From positions 1,583,001 to 1,647,000 of the forward strand of contig OZ037765.1 in NCBI GenBank assembly GCA_964035545.1: 64,000 nt of DNA. Direction: 5' to 3'. Position 1 is the stretch's first letter. Each line of letters opens with the position of its first letter. Under the pieces are notes generated by a model. That model did not search any database, was not told the DNA's origin, and worked only from the letters and a program-made list of their open reading frames with translations. The translations under genes and the position numbers were made by a program. Origin of the DNA: Bugula neritina (taxonomy: Eukaryota; Bryozoa; Gymnolaemata; Cheilostomatida; Bugulidae). Shown here piece after piece: positions 11,957 to 26,234 of this stretch.

Positions 11957-14900
11957 TCAGCAGGCACTCCTTTCAATGTTGGACATCAATTTCTCGTCAT
12001 CAATAGTGTATCTAAAGCAAATATAAACATTGAATCCCAGATGTTGGCCTGAAGTACGTAAATAATAAAATCATGCCGTGACATAGCTTCATGGTTATGA
12101 TCAGCTTTTCAACACCGTTCTGTGAAGATAGTTGTACTATTAGGTAAATAAGAGTTCACATTATAGAAAAAATTCAAATCCACCTATGCACTCAATAAAC
12201 CTCCCTCTCTAGAGAGATATTTATATGATAATCATTTAGTGCCATAAAATCATTAAAAGGACAATTTGCTTTCTAAAACATAGATTGGCCATTTTCTCCA
12301 AAGCAAAGTGCAATAGAATTACCAAGATTCATCAAATATTACAAAAACCTCAGTTATTGGAACTTTGGTTACTAATTTGGCAGCATATTACTCAGTAGAA
12401 AAGCAACATAAAGACCTTTACATTAAATAAGTTTACAATGAAAACAGTCTGAATGTAAAAGTTATGGGCCAAAATCTGCCAGGAAGTTGTTGAAGTGCAT
12501 ACAGAGTCATCACACCAACCTTTATGAAAGTAATTTTTAATTTAAAACAAATAGATATAACATTTAAACAAATTATTTACGGATACCTATGTTGTTATAT
12601 AATTAACTGTCATGTTCAGTTTTTCAGCATAAACTATCTGATATAATGTTGACTGACCTAGTTTAGGTGACCTAGTTTAGGTGACCTAGTTTAGGTGACT
12701 GTATTTCTATAAGTGTTTAAATAACTTTTGCCTATATGATGTGTAACTGGAAACAATGAACTACTCCAAAGTATAGCTAAGCAATCAGGGGCAATAGAAC
12801 TGCATCTGTCTTTTTCTTTAGAGCAGCAGGTAATTAGACTAAGCATTAATTGTTATTCACTGCACATCTAGACATTTAAATTGCTCAAATTGTGCTTATA
12901 CTGGGCCATATATTTTCTTTTTCCTATTGAAATATGAAATGCGTGGGCGAGATGTTTCCCATAATTCAGTGTTTGTCACTTGGGAGTAATCATGAATATT
13001 TATTAGCTTAGCTAGAAAAGCTAGTTTAAATCAGACAGCTTCATAATGTATGAACGAAAAATATTAATTATAGGATTTAAATATAGAACCATTTCATATA
13101 ATATTTTGTTGAAAAGGAGATAAGTTTCTAATTATTCAATTTAATAATATACTCTGCTTGAAAATATTTTGACTACATCTTTTATTTACTTTTTCTTTAT
13201 ATTATTAAGTAATTGAATGGCCAACCAGCAAGAAACACAAAATACACCCATATGTAGGACATTATCCCCTACCCCCTCCCTCTTGTCCAGCAGTTAAAGA
13301 CAGATGGGGACTACATTTGCTGCTGCCTGAGATATCATAACATTATGTTGGTTTAAATTACACCAACTTATGTAGACTTATACTCTTATTACTAAGAGGA
13401 GTGGGAAGGGGAGGGGGTTGTTATCGAACCCCATAGAGGTATTTCATAAGATATAAGAACAAACCTGTATGAGTTGACCAGAGTAGACAAGTCTCCGTTG
13501 TACTGCTGGTTGTATTTCTCAGTCATTGCTGCACCAGAATTAGTTTTCTACACAAAGTAAATAAAATCATTCATATAGTAATTATAGTTATAGTTATAGC
13601 TCGTATATTCTATTTTATAAAAGTGATATAAACGCATGAGTAGCCATAGTTTAGTGGTAGCACACTGGCCTAGTGTGGGCTAATCATGGCCCCTCCCTCC
13701 AGGGTTTGATACCTAACAAGGTCATTAGTGATACCAGGAAAAGCACCCAATCAAAATTACTCTTGTTTCACAAGAAAAACAAGTCCTTAGCCTGCACTTA
13801 AAAACCTTTCTACCAGGGCTTTCACAGGGGTGGAAGCTTTATAAAGCAAAGAAGAGCTTCAAAACAATACAGACACAGTTTGCGTATTGTTGTGGCTTAT
13901 TTTATACTCATCACCAATGAATAGACAGTTTAACAAGCTTTCTTTGTTATATTTGATATGCAGATTTTAATTGATTTTCTATTAAAATTATACTTTTCCT
14001 ATTTTCTACTTTATGGAAGAATGAAAAGTATCTCTACTAAATTTAATTGATAGAGTTTTGGGCATGGAAATATTGTGTACATGTTTTACAAAGAGTGCCG
14101 TTGATATTGTGTATGACGTAACACTGCACTGGCAAGTGCTATTGATTATTATATTATTATAAATTAACCCATCAATATCTCTAACTTTCATTGTTCAAAC
14201 TCAAAGTCAAAAAGGAGACTGATCAATTTTTTCTAAAGTTATAAATTTGTAATCTAGTTTTGTTATATTAAATCACATCATAATAGTTTAAATGTTTGAG
14301 ATGCTAAATCTGTTTTCCTCCAGTCATTCTGATCATCTTTAATCAACCAGTTATTATCAATAGCAAATATTAAAAAAAGTTAATCAACTGAATGGAAGAT
14401 GCATTCAAGGATGTAATTATCTTTCTATAACAGTTGGTAATAAGAAAGCAATTATTTGTCTATCAGCTTGTTTTTTAGTCTAATTCACAATAATATGATT
14501 CTTAGTCTAATTCACAAGGGAATACAACATCAATACTTGTAAACTATAATACTATTATCAGTTCTTAGTGCAGATAAAAAGCTACTTAGAAATGCAGACG
14601 TAGAACAACTTAAAAGTGCAGACGTATGTAGACGTTAAAGTATGAAGCCACAGATTTATAAGAATTAGGTCAACTCTGTCCTTAATACTAGATATTAAAT
14701 ACTGAATATAATGGACTATGTTATCTATTCTCTCACCTATCACCCTTTGTCCTGTTTGGGTAGCGGTATAATAATATACTATAATATAATATTATAATAA
14801 TAAATATTGAACATAATAGTTTACTATAAAGTTAAAAATTAACTATTACCTTGTTAGCAGCTTTGAATTTTTCCATATCAAATCCATCTATGTTTTTATT

Positions 14901-17378
14901 TACCTGAAATATCCAAGAATTTAGTCAGTTAAGAAAACAAACAAAATAGTAAAACGGAGGTAAACACACCAGGGTTATGGGAGATACACGGCGCTGAGAT
15001 GGCCTCAGAACTTGTATATATCTTCTCTGTGGGCCAGTATAGTAAACCCCCAAAGAATGCTGGCAAACTGTTATAAATAACATTCTTAGTTTCACTCCAC
15101 AGCATAACCCAGAACAACAACTATATATATAATTTGTCGACCACCAACTGATAAATAATATAACATGTTATAGACAGTTTTTATTATATAGATAACCTTT
15201 GTAGATAACCTTTGAACATAACCTTCACATCACTAGATATAGTAATAACTATAGCTTTAATGTGATATGTGTAATATACTATTTCAATATATAATAGTCA
15301 ATATATTAATATAATAAAATGACAAAATGTACCATATCAACATAATATAATATAATAACATAATACAATATAACAAAATATCTTATTATAATAATAAAAT
15401 GTATTATATAATTTATCAAAACATATCATATATTACATTGAAATATTATAATGTAGTACAATACCCTAATATTATAATAATATATATACACAATACGTAT
15501 AATATTTTCAAGTCGAAGCAAAGCATAATTTATGTGTGTATTTTCTCTTAATATATCGTAGAGTTCACAGAGTTACTCTTGAATAGCTAATATTATATTT
15601 TAAGGCAGCATGCCTCAGGTATGTGACTTGCTCTTCATGGGATATAATATTTAATCAATTATTAATCAATCTATCCTCGATGCTCCAGAGAAATTAGATG
15701 ACACGATGAACAGAATATACTTGTGGGAGTAAATAGAGAATACATACGTCTTTACAAACGTGGTTTAATACTCCTATAATATATTGAACGATAGCGTTCA
15801 ATAAATGTTCACAAATAGTTAGCTATTTATAATCCTCTCAGCGCCCCGGGTTTTAGCTCCCACTTCAGTGCATAGTGTGGAAAAGCATTAAAAGTTGCTT
15901 CTTTTGACAGCATGTAGAAAATAAGCTTTTATAATTTCAACCTGCCAAGGAAAGGGTAATAGCTAGGGCTAAGTTTCTATATCTTATACTGGATATAATT
16001 ATATTTGATCTAGTGGTGCTAAATTTCAAGTAGAAAAATCTACATTTATACATATCTTGATACTTTTAAGCTATATAAATGTCGTTTAAATAATTTAGAA
16101 ATTTATTTAGTGTAAATTGTGCTTCATGACCTATTACAGATAAAATCATTCTTTTTGAAACTGAAATTGAAGGAAAAATCAAAAGAAAAGAAATTTTAAA
16201 CTGTGCACACTTTCTCACCTGTATGTTCCACTCATTGGGGTCTCTATCAAGCACTTTGGCCGGCCGTTCAGTTTCGCTGTTATACACGTTGTTTTGGCGG
16301 GAGTCCAGTGACTTCACTGAAATGGATTTATGTTTCGGGGCCAACTGATGCTGGTGCTGGTTTAGTATGAGATCTTCTATTTCATTCTGGCTTAAGCACC
16401 TTAGTCTTTCATCACTGTCAGGGACGGGTGGGTCAGGCAGATGCTCCAACTTTCCGAGTGGTTTACTATCTATAATAGGAGCTTTACCAATATCTGGTAG
16501 TTTGTAGTTATTACTAAGTCTGGCTGGATTTGATGCATTGTGGACAGGTTCCGACCTTGAAGTAGTGACTGCTGCCTCTAGTTCTTCTTGTTTGTTGCCA
16601 AAATTTGTCACAGCGGTTGTGGATCTGAGGCTAAAGCTGTCTTCGCTGGAGAACAGAGGTCTGGTAGAATTCCCATCTGTAGTACTGGAGCAGTTTGCTA
16701 AAACATTTAAAAGTGTAAGAAGATATGTTGCAAGTAGCTTAGTAATGGTTTTACTAAATAAAAAATAGTGGGGCTTCTTTTTGTCACTAACCACAATATG
16801 TCTCTGTAGCGTTGAGGGTATTCAGTAGCTCCTGACCTCTGCGGTTTATTGGTTTCAGGTTCGAATTCTATTGGGGGCAAGAGTTTTATAGAATCCTAGC
16901 TAGAAACCTAAGGCTACTATTGCACATAACTATTTATAGCTCTAGTTAAAAGTGGACGGTCATGACTTTGAATAAAATTGCTTAAATAATAACAACCTGT
17001 AATATTTTTAATATTTTTGAATAATAATTATGGCAGAAAATATGTTATCAGAAATGTGTTGCGTGAAAACGTTTTATATATGAAGCCCTTGCAATTCTAG
17101 GATATCTAATTTTTACTTTTGAATATCTAGATAAAAAATAGAAGACTGTATTTAATTAGTGTTGAATTTTTTTTGCATATAATGAGTATAAAACCAGAAT
17201 AAAATAACAAACCATCGTTTGTTTCAGCAGCATTTTCCACCATATCCATGTCTTCTGCACTCTCATTCTGATTATCACCTCCTTCTGCATCATCTGAGTT
17301 ATGAGTCATGTCACATGCAGACGGTTGAATTTCCTTTTCAATTTTAACATCTGCCTCCACAGACGATGTAGAACCCAT
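11957..17378 (-). CDS. Unrecognised 278-residue acidic protein
   Basis: Five exons join in frame: 17213-17378 (ATG), 16219-16697, 14850-14903, 13465-13547, 11957-12011 (TGA), totalling 837 bases. The N-terminal 55 residues are acidic and Glu/Asp/Asn-rich. Exon 2 encodes a Ser/Asn-rich linker, then LPDPPVPDSDERLRCLSQN with an acidic/His stretch after it. The short exons 3-5 encode a compact hydrophilic C-terminus (DPNEWNIQVNKNIDGFDM, FKAANKK, YNQQYNGDLSTLV, ending NIERSAC). No signal peptide, membrane segment or enzyme motif is visible. Correct phasing through four introns and the coding character of small exons make it a real gene. The C-terminal 120 residues look most conserved and are the part to search. 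I do not assign a function. An acceptor just upstream of the ATG suggests a 5' UTR exon. Confidence 0.7.
12655..12699. repeat. 14-bp tandem triplet
   Basis: GACCTAGTTTAGGT is repeated three times head to tail in the last intron of the unknown minus-strand gene. Confidence 0.9.
13637..13860 (+). mobile_element. tRNA-derived SINE, copy 1
   Basis: The head has an A-box-like TAGTTTAGTGGTAGCAC and a B-box-like GGGTTTGATACC about 40 bp later. It is followed by a body with GGTCATTAGTGATACCAGG, AAAGCACCCAATCAAAATT and ACAAGTCCTTAGCC. The same body recurs in copy 2 at 35900-36095. It is inserted antisense in intron 3 of the unknown minus-strand gene. I have not identified the SINE family. Confidence 0.7.
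16802..16905 (+). mobile_element. Possible degraded tRNA-like SINE head
   Basis: GCTCCTGACCTCTGCGG followed by GGTTCGAATTC resembles the anticodon and T arms of a tRNA, the latter being a near-consensus B box. No body matching the other two SINE copies was seen. It lies in intron 1 of the unknown minus-strand gene. Confidence 0.3.
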
Positions 17379-18413
17379 TTTTGGCGTCTTTACCTACAAG
17401 TTCATATCTTTGTACTTACACAGACTAGAGCTGTACCACTGTTCTTACCTATCAACTAGATCGTTTTTGCCTACAGCTTCGCTCAGTTGGCAACCAGCTG
17501 TAAGAATGCATTCAACAAACTAATGTGATTGATCTTTCTGAATTATATTTACATCATCACTTAATAGGTCTATGTACTCCCTATTGCTTTCACTTCAGAG
17601 TAATATTGATTGGTCGCTTGAGAATATTGAAAATCTCTAGTTCTGTGAATAGACATTATTATACATTTCATCAAATAAGTGATCTGTAATCATTAATATA
17701 TACAGTTCTACACAGTACATAATATGTATACAATTATTATAATACAATTACATTTCTCCTCTGTAACATGCAAGTCATTCCCATCAAGGCTTTGGGTTAA
17801 TCATTGTTCATATAAAGTTACTGAAATAAAATAATTAAACCAATGACCTTCTAATAGTGTTGCTGCAATGGTAGTAACTGTAATTATTAAAAATAGTGCT
17901 CCAGGTTGGGAATTCAACCTCACCCAAAACATTCTGACACTTTCTGAGGTAGATACCTTTATGACAGGTAAATACCTACACTTACTCTTAAAGCATCTCT
18001 ACTCAAAAATTTATTTAACAAATTATATTAAGAAATTTATTATTTTATTAAATATGTAACATTATTATTCTGCAAGATTACATTATCACAACTGATGAGG
18101 CTACCACTCTACACAGGAAGTAGAACTGCAGCCAATATGCATTAGCTGAACTCAAAATCGAAGAGGAGACAAGCCCATCAAAAATTACAAAGTTTGTAAA
18201 ATATTTCATATTTTTATGGTGTAAATACAGTCGGAAACCGATTAACTCTGAATAAAGGATTTTACAAGAAGATATTATATATTTTGTAGAAGCTGAATAC
18301 AATTGGAAACCAACTGTATTTATTTAAAAAGATTTTACAATTAAATAGATGCTGAATGTACTACTATGGAGTAGATTCAATACATTAAAAACTAAGGATA
18401 TGAAAGCCAGTAT
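17379..18413. other. Intergenic AT-rich DNA, no gene seen
   Basis: The region lies upstream of the unknown minus-strand gene and holds only short open frames without splice support. It may contain that gene's promoter and 5' UTR exon, but no recognisable element was found. Confidence 0.4.
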
Positions 18414-19213
18414 TGATACCTGCTAGATGAGTCAGTATTGACACCGGCTAGATGAGTCAGTAATGACACCAGCTAGATGAGTCAGTATTGACACCTGCTA
18501 GATGAGTCAGTATTGACACCTGCTAGATGAGTCAGTATTGACACCAGCTAGATGAGTCAGTATTAACACCTGCTAGATGAGTCAGTATTGACACCTGCTA
18601 GATGAGACAGTATTGACACCAGCTAGATGAGTCAGTATTGACACCTGCTAGATGAGACAGTATTGACACCAGCTAGATGAGTCAGTATTGACACCTGCTA
18701 GATGAGTCAGTATTGACACCTGCTAGATGAGTCAGTATTGACACCTGCTAGATGAGTCAGTATTGACACCTGCTAGATGAGTCAGTATTGACACCGGCTA
18801 GATGAGTCAGTAATGACACCAGCTAGATGAGTCAGTATTGACACCTGCTAGATGAGTCAGTATTGACACCTGCTAGATGAGTCAGTATTGACACCAGCTA
18901 GATGAGTCAGTATTGACACCTGCTAGATGAGACAGTATTGACACCAGCTAGATGAGTCAGTATTGACACCTGCTAGATGAGTCAGTATTGACACCTGCTA
19001 GATGAGTCAGTATTGACACCTGCTAGATGAGTCAGTATTGACACCTGCTAGATGAGTCAGTATTGACACCGGCTAGATGAGTCAGTAATGACACCAGCTA
19101 GATGAGTCAGTATTGACACCTGCTAGATGAGTCAGTATTGACACCTGCTAGATGAGTCAGTATTGACACCAGCTAGATGAGTCAGTATTGACACCTGCTA
19201 GATGAGTCAGTAT
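18414..19213. repeat. 25-bp satellite with an embedded TGAGTCA (AP-1) site, about 32 copies
   Basis: The unit reads approximately GCTAGATGAGTCAGTATTG plus ACACCT. Nearly every copy retains TGAGTCA, the palindromic AP-1/bZIP consensus; at least three copies carry GAGACAG instead. Variant units (CCGGCTAG, then GTAATGACACCAG) recur near 18441, 18791 and 19066, that is 14 and 11 units apart, showing higher-order duplication. It lies between the 3' end of caspase A and the 5' end of the unknown gene. Confidence 0.95.
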
Positions 19214-19532
19214 GAGAAAGAAATTTCTGTACTTGGTGAAAAATTTTCAAGAAAAGGTGAAGTTATGGCCTCAAGTGTAAATATAAAGAAGATTTCGCTA
19301 GCAAATTAAAAATCCCAAATAGCAGTTACATACCTAAATCATAGTCTTAATTTGCTTTCTTTAAAAAATGTAAAGCTTAAAATATGTTTATTTTTTGATT
19401 AAAAAAATAGAAACTTATAACACCAGAGTATAAATGAAAAATATTGAAAGAACTACTATATGCTAAAGTTAGATTACACAAAACTTAAAATAGACTAAAA
19501 ACATAGTAGAAAACTGGAAATAGATGTGGTGT

Positions 19533-22500
19533 TTAGTAATCTTCCCAGTCAAATCTGAACTCCTTAGAAAGGAGCGACACCATACGAGGACAGGATATTT
19601 TAGTGTTAATAAAATCTCTGACGTAGCCTTCATAGTCCAGCCGAACTAGCCTCAGGACCCTGACAAACATTTGCGTGATGTCATACCTCATACCATCCAA
19701 TCGCATCACCTCACACAGCCGCTGTATAAAATGCGAACCCTTGCCGTCTGTTCTCCAAGTAATGCTGGCTAAAATAGCACAGGTTCATCATGAAGTATGG
19801 TGACCAGAAGAAAGGGACGGGTGGTGAACCCTGCTCTAGTGTGATATGAGGTAAAATAGTTAATAGCTAATATATTTTTTGACCTTGACTAAAGTTAATA
19901 TAAGCTATTAATATTTTTTGAATATGAATGATTCATCGATATTTATAAATTAATTTCACTGGCCTATTACAGTAAGTTTCTTGAATATAACAGGTTTTTC
20001 ATAGCTGGGTCATTTTACTTAATTTAGTACACACTGGATATCTTCAGTTTTTGGCTATTTTTCACAATTTAGCTGATAATGAACATGGTTGTTTGGCCAA
20101 AACTAGTAAAACACCAATAAATACACCTAAATAATCAGAGTTCTTTTTAATTTTGCTTCATTTCCCATGTTTTTCCTTAATTATTCAGCTAGTTTTGGTT
20201 ACGGACCGTTACGGTTTTTTCGTAACGGTCCGCACACATAGAATATCAAGTGCATATGACAATGACCTGTGCTGCAATGTTGGGGAATCCCCTCCCAGCC
20301 TCTTCTGTTATGCGTAGTTAAAACCAGCACTTAAAATTACCATGTATAGCAAATTTCAATTGATTTTGAGCAAACTTTAATGTTAGGTCATAAGTTGCTG
20401 GTGTGTACTAAATGAAGTAAACTGACTCAGCTCTAATTGGAATCTAAACGAATAAAGGTATGGCAAAGATCGGTTCGATCTTTACCCATTGATGGGCAAC
20501 TTGAAAACTTAAATTATTCTTCAAATTTAAAGTTGGATTCTTTTAAAGAAGCCATTTAATAAAAATTATTTTGTATCAGAATAAATTTATGGCCACCTTT
20601 TAATCATAAGCTTACTTTTGTGACAAGCAAATCTCATCATTTGCAGTCATACTCACAAAAGTTTCAACATTTGAAAAGGGGAAGACAACTCAACGTAGAG
20701 TTAGAATACCTGGATCCAGGGAGAACAGAAAGAGGGTGTCTGGTTCAGCTATTTCAGTAGAGGGTGATAGGGGTGGCGGCACAGGAGCGTTGTGACTGAA
20801 CCCGTCGTTTTCAGGGTACTCAGACTAAAACACACAAACATCTTCAGGACTCTTCAAAAATAACTTGTCACTATGTATTACATCATCACTTGTATAAACT
20901 ATATATTGTATAATATACAATATATAGTGAACAGTATAACAAGATTGTAGGGTGGAGGCGAGATTAGCACAAGTGTCGTAGATGATGAGTTATTTGAAGT
21001 TATGCTCTCTCGGTATCAGAACAACGTTTTCAGAACTTAACGTTTTCTGCTACCATTTGAAAATTTGCTGAAATAAAAGAGAAAAGAGGGGAAAATTCTC
21101 CCAGAAATGCACCAGGCAAAGTTGAACCAAATTTTAGAGCATGCAACTCTTTGTTAAACAATTTTTAGCTGCCAGAAAATGTGTATAAAGTCAGCAGTGA
21201 AATGTGTATTCCCAGCCACTAGTTGCCATAAAAGTTCTGCCATTGAAAATGGTAGAATATAGTTTCCATTTATTCACCATTAGACTAACACCATAACACC
21301 TGACATAAAATGGTGTGGGGTGAATGGCTAAAGCCTTCCTTAAAGCTGTCCTTAATTTTCCTCCTAACTATAAAAACCTACGTAAGTTAAGAATTTCATA
21401 CGTAAAAAAATAGAACACTTTCCACTTTGCTTGTAAGAATATAAATTGAATACATAGTCTAGAATCTTACTTGAATGATGAAGAATTTTGGGGTGTCAAA
21501 TAGGGTGGGTATCTTAGGGTACTGGAATGGACTGATGAGCTGTTGATAGCTGAATTTGCCGTCAATTCCGTAGACAATATTCTCAGATTCGCCATAAGAT
21601 AAGACAACTACTATGAGGCAGCTGTACTCACTGAAGTTGACATCAGATGCCACTGTCAAAGAATTCAAAATATAATATAATATATATTGGTGGATTATTT
21701 GAATAATAACCCATTACCAGTATAATATAGCAGTTGTTATATCACATTGCATTTGATATTGAAATGTAATGTGTATAAATGAATAATGTTGAAAATTGAT
21801 GGCAGTATTATCATCTTTCTTCAATATTACAATACACCAACTGTGGTATTGACAAGAGAACGTATAATATGCTGTGACACATGCCAACCTGTGTCCAAAC
21901 ACTAAAATATGTCATGACACTTTGACACTAAATAAAAGTTGTCATGTGAAATCAGTTCATGACACATGACATGTCAGTGTGTCATGACACACTGACATGA
22001 ACTCATGCCAGCGTGTAATGTCAGTGTGTCATGATACATTGATATGGCACATGTCAGTGTGACATGAGCACATGTCAACAAGTATCACATACCTTTCTCT
22101 AGTACCAGGGACATCTGGTTGGTAGTCAGATCTTCTTCAACCTGGATATCTTTAGGCCGGAAGAGCAGACGAGTCTGAAGCATTTCCTGGAGAGCAGCTA
22201 CGTCATGAACCGATCGATCTCTGCTCCGGTACCGAGTGTGACCAAAGTTGATATTGTTGATAATCACAGCATATCCTTTATATCTGTATGTAATGCAACA
22301 TTTTATCAAAGTTTGTACTGGAAAATGTTTTTTCAAATCATAAACAAATTTTTCTAGCATAATCTTACTAGTGAATAACCTTCTCATATTAATACTTCAT
22401 TAATAATTAACAGTAAATACTACAGTATGGTATACACTTCAACTATATAATTCAATAATAACTACACAACATGTAAAATATTTATTAACATATATTAACA

Positions 22501-22804
22501 GTAGCATTTCATATTTTTAACAAACACTTGTGACTTATAACTAGACCACAAAATAATAGCAACTTTTGAAGGTCACATGCTAATTATTTTGCAGCATATC
22601 TTATACCTGGGCTGATTAGCCAATGCAACTACATGTATTAGATGCGAGCTAAAAAAATATTAGAAATAAACTAAAATTGGCCTTTCCGCACCGTTTCAGC
22701 TCATAATGGAAATGTTCATCAGGGTACTGGGAATAGTGATATCTGTCTTGTACAGAATCCATATCCGACACTTCCATGGGGGCCATGTATCCTCCAGAAT
22801 CCAT
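19533..22804 (-). CDS. Caspase A: pseudocaspase lacking catalytic His and Cys
   Basis: Five exons join in phase: 22692-22804 (ATG), 22093-22283, 21471-21652, 20710-20824, 19533-19768 (TAA), giving 278 residues. A 37-residue N-terminus without a CARD or DED precedes the p20 fold (AVIINN near residue 43, DLTTNQM). The catalytic His motif SHG reads LSYGE, with Tyr121. The strand leading to the active Cys (TPKFFIIQ) is intact, but the next exon opens SEYPEND, so QACRG is replaced by QSEYP. I searched the intervening intron on the minus strand for an ACRG-coding exon and found none. The p10 part retains SITWRTDGKGSHFIQRLCEVM, so the SWR-like pocket segment is partly kept. By family knowledge it should be proteolytically dead but able to fold and pair with caspases. 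It is head-to-head with caspase B. An acceptor just before the ATG implies a 5' UTR exon. Confidence 0.85.
20202..20232. other. GC-rich perfect hairpin, 12-bp stem, 7-nt loop
   Basis: CGGACCGTTACG is followed by a T-rich loop and its exact reverse complement, in intron 4 of caspase A. It stands out in very AT-rich surroundings. It could be a MITE remnant or a structured RNA element; no further support. Confidence 0.8.
21940..22085. repeat. Palindromic TGTCAGTGTGTCATGACA cluster
   Basis: Repeated TGTCATGACA, ACACTGACATG and related half-palindromes lie just inside intron 2 of caspase A, within about 10-150 bp of the exon 2 donor at 22092. A perfect 30-bp palindrome spans 21970-21999. Confidence 0.88.
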
Positions 22805-24600
22805 TATTATTGCTGAAAAAAGCAAATTTATGTTATAGAAAAAATTATAACCATCTTATTGTACAAAAAAGTTAAGTCACAGAAATACAAAAATCATAAC
22901 CAGGCAAAAGAGTTCATGCCAGTCTCAAGTCGTGTTAATTAGTGACTTGAGTTAACCCTAGTAAATTTTAATTGCTGTGTATGCGTGTAATCAATTACTT
23001 TTCAATTAGCCATGACTAGCAATTAAACCCTTCTAACAGCATTGAAACTGTATTTGACAGCTGGCAAAACTTTGAGTTAGACATTTTGAATCCTTATTAT
23101 TTACTAAATTCATTTCATTTACTATAAAAGCTAAAAACTAAATCAAGCACTTTGAGACCTTGGTTTACACAAATTTCTTGTAACAAGCTCATAATTATTT
23201 TCAAGTTGAGCAAGTTAATCTAGTCAAGAAAGTCACTTTAACGTTTAATAAGTCAATTTGAGTTCAGTCGGTGAGTTAGATCTAGCTCTCTATATTTTTT
23301 TATAACAAGAGATCAAAAAGGCTTGGTAACTAACTCTAATACTAATAGTGATATTAGTATTAAAGATGTCCATTTATCATTTTCCCATTTGTATCAAATT
23401 TAATAATGGAAATTAAAATATTGATAAAAATAGTATAAACTATATGTATACAACAATCCTAACCATAATGATGGTGAGTATTTGATTTAATTTATCTATC
23501 CTTGATCTTCAGTTTAGTTAGCATCATATTTATCTTAATATTCAATTCACAACAAGTTTCATTAATATTATTTTGATTATGATAATCATAATCAAAATGA
23601 TATTAATACTAATAATCACAATAATATCGAATAGAAGGCCAATATGTTTATAACTATATTACTACTATTACTACAACTATTAGTAATAGTGAGTATCAGA
23701 TTTTAACTATATTTCAAAACAATAACATTACAAATTAAAAAATATAAGTATTACTATACTCATAGTGATACTGATAGTGATAGTCATCATGAACATGATA
23801 ATTACTAAAATTAAATGATGATTATAATATTAATTCACTATAAAAATGATTAAATAAAATATCCTAATGAAGCTGATAACTAGAATCATTGTGATATTGA
23901 GTATAATTATGATTATCACGTTCAATCCGGTACTCAGTCTCAGACTCATAGTGATACTCTAACTCATACTCACTGTATCATACTCATAGTCATACTGAGT
24001 TACTCATACTGATGCCCATGGGCCATGGTGATACCGATATTTATCATGTTTTATGCAATTGCTTATAAAGACATATTTATAATAGATTAATGTAAAACTT
24101 ACTGTTAAATCAACTTTCTGAAACTTTACCTTCCTTTTCACGTTCAGGTTCACTTTCACTTTGAAGTGTCAGCGGTAGTTTAGGAATAAGTTAAAGTTCA
24201 ACTTGAAGTTTGATCTGAGCTAAAACTTAAGCTGAGTTTTATGGGCCAAATGAAAGTATTGAACAGTAATAACACAAATATATCATAAATAAAAGTTTAA
24301 AATTTGTCACTTGTGCGGTTCAGACCGTTTTAATTACGTTTATTGACTGTTTAATAGCAACATGGTGGTGGCCATAGAACGAAACTGGAATATAAATTAT
24401 TACCCAAAAGAATGGGAAATCCGCTGTAGCTGAAACACGAATTGTTTTATAAGCAGCTACGAGTTAGGGGTGACTTGGTGCAGTAAGTTAGCGTTCTCAA
24501 GTTTGGGAAGTAGGGGGTCCCAACTTTAAGCTTGAGAATCTTAAACTACTGTTTTTATTCACCTCAATTTTGGCGCTGTTTATAGAACAATTTCTGTACG
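22805..24600. other. Intergenic DNA between divergent caspases A and B, left part
   Basis: AT-rich DNA with long stretches of degenerate ATACTGATAGTGATAGTCAT-type low-complexity sequence (about 23330-24060). A weak tRNA-like segment near 24480-24535 (TTAGCGTTCTCAAG, then GGGGGTCCCAACTT) could be a SINE remnant. No coding exon is supported. The 5' UTR exon and promoter of caspase A should lie here. Confidence 0.4.
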
Positions 24601-24608
24601 CCTTCAAC

Positions 24609-26226
<1,618 letters not shown>

Positions 26227-26234
26227 CCTTCAAC

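Noticed and set aside
18414-19213. CRISPR-like direct repeats
   Set aside because: Units are contiguous without unique spacers and the genome is eukaryotic; this is a minisatellite. The same applies to the other arrays.
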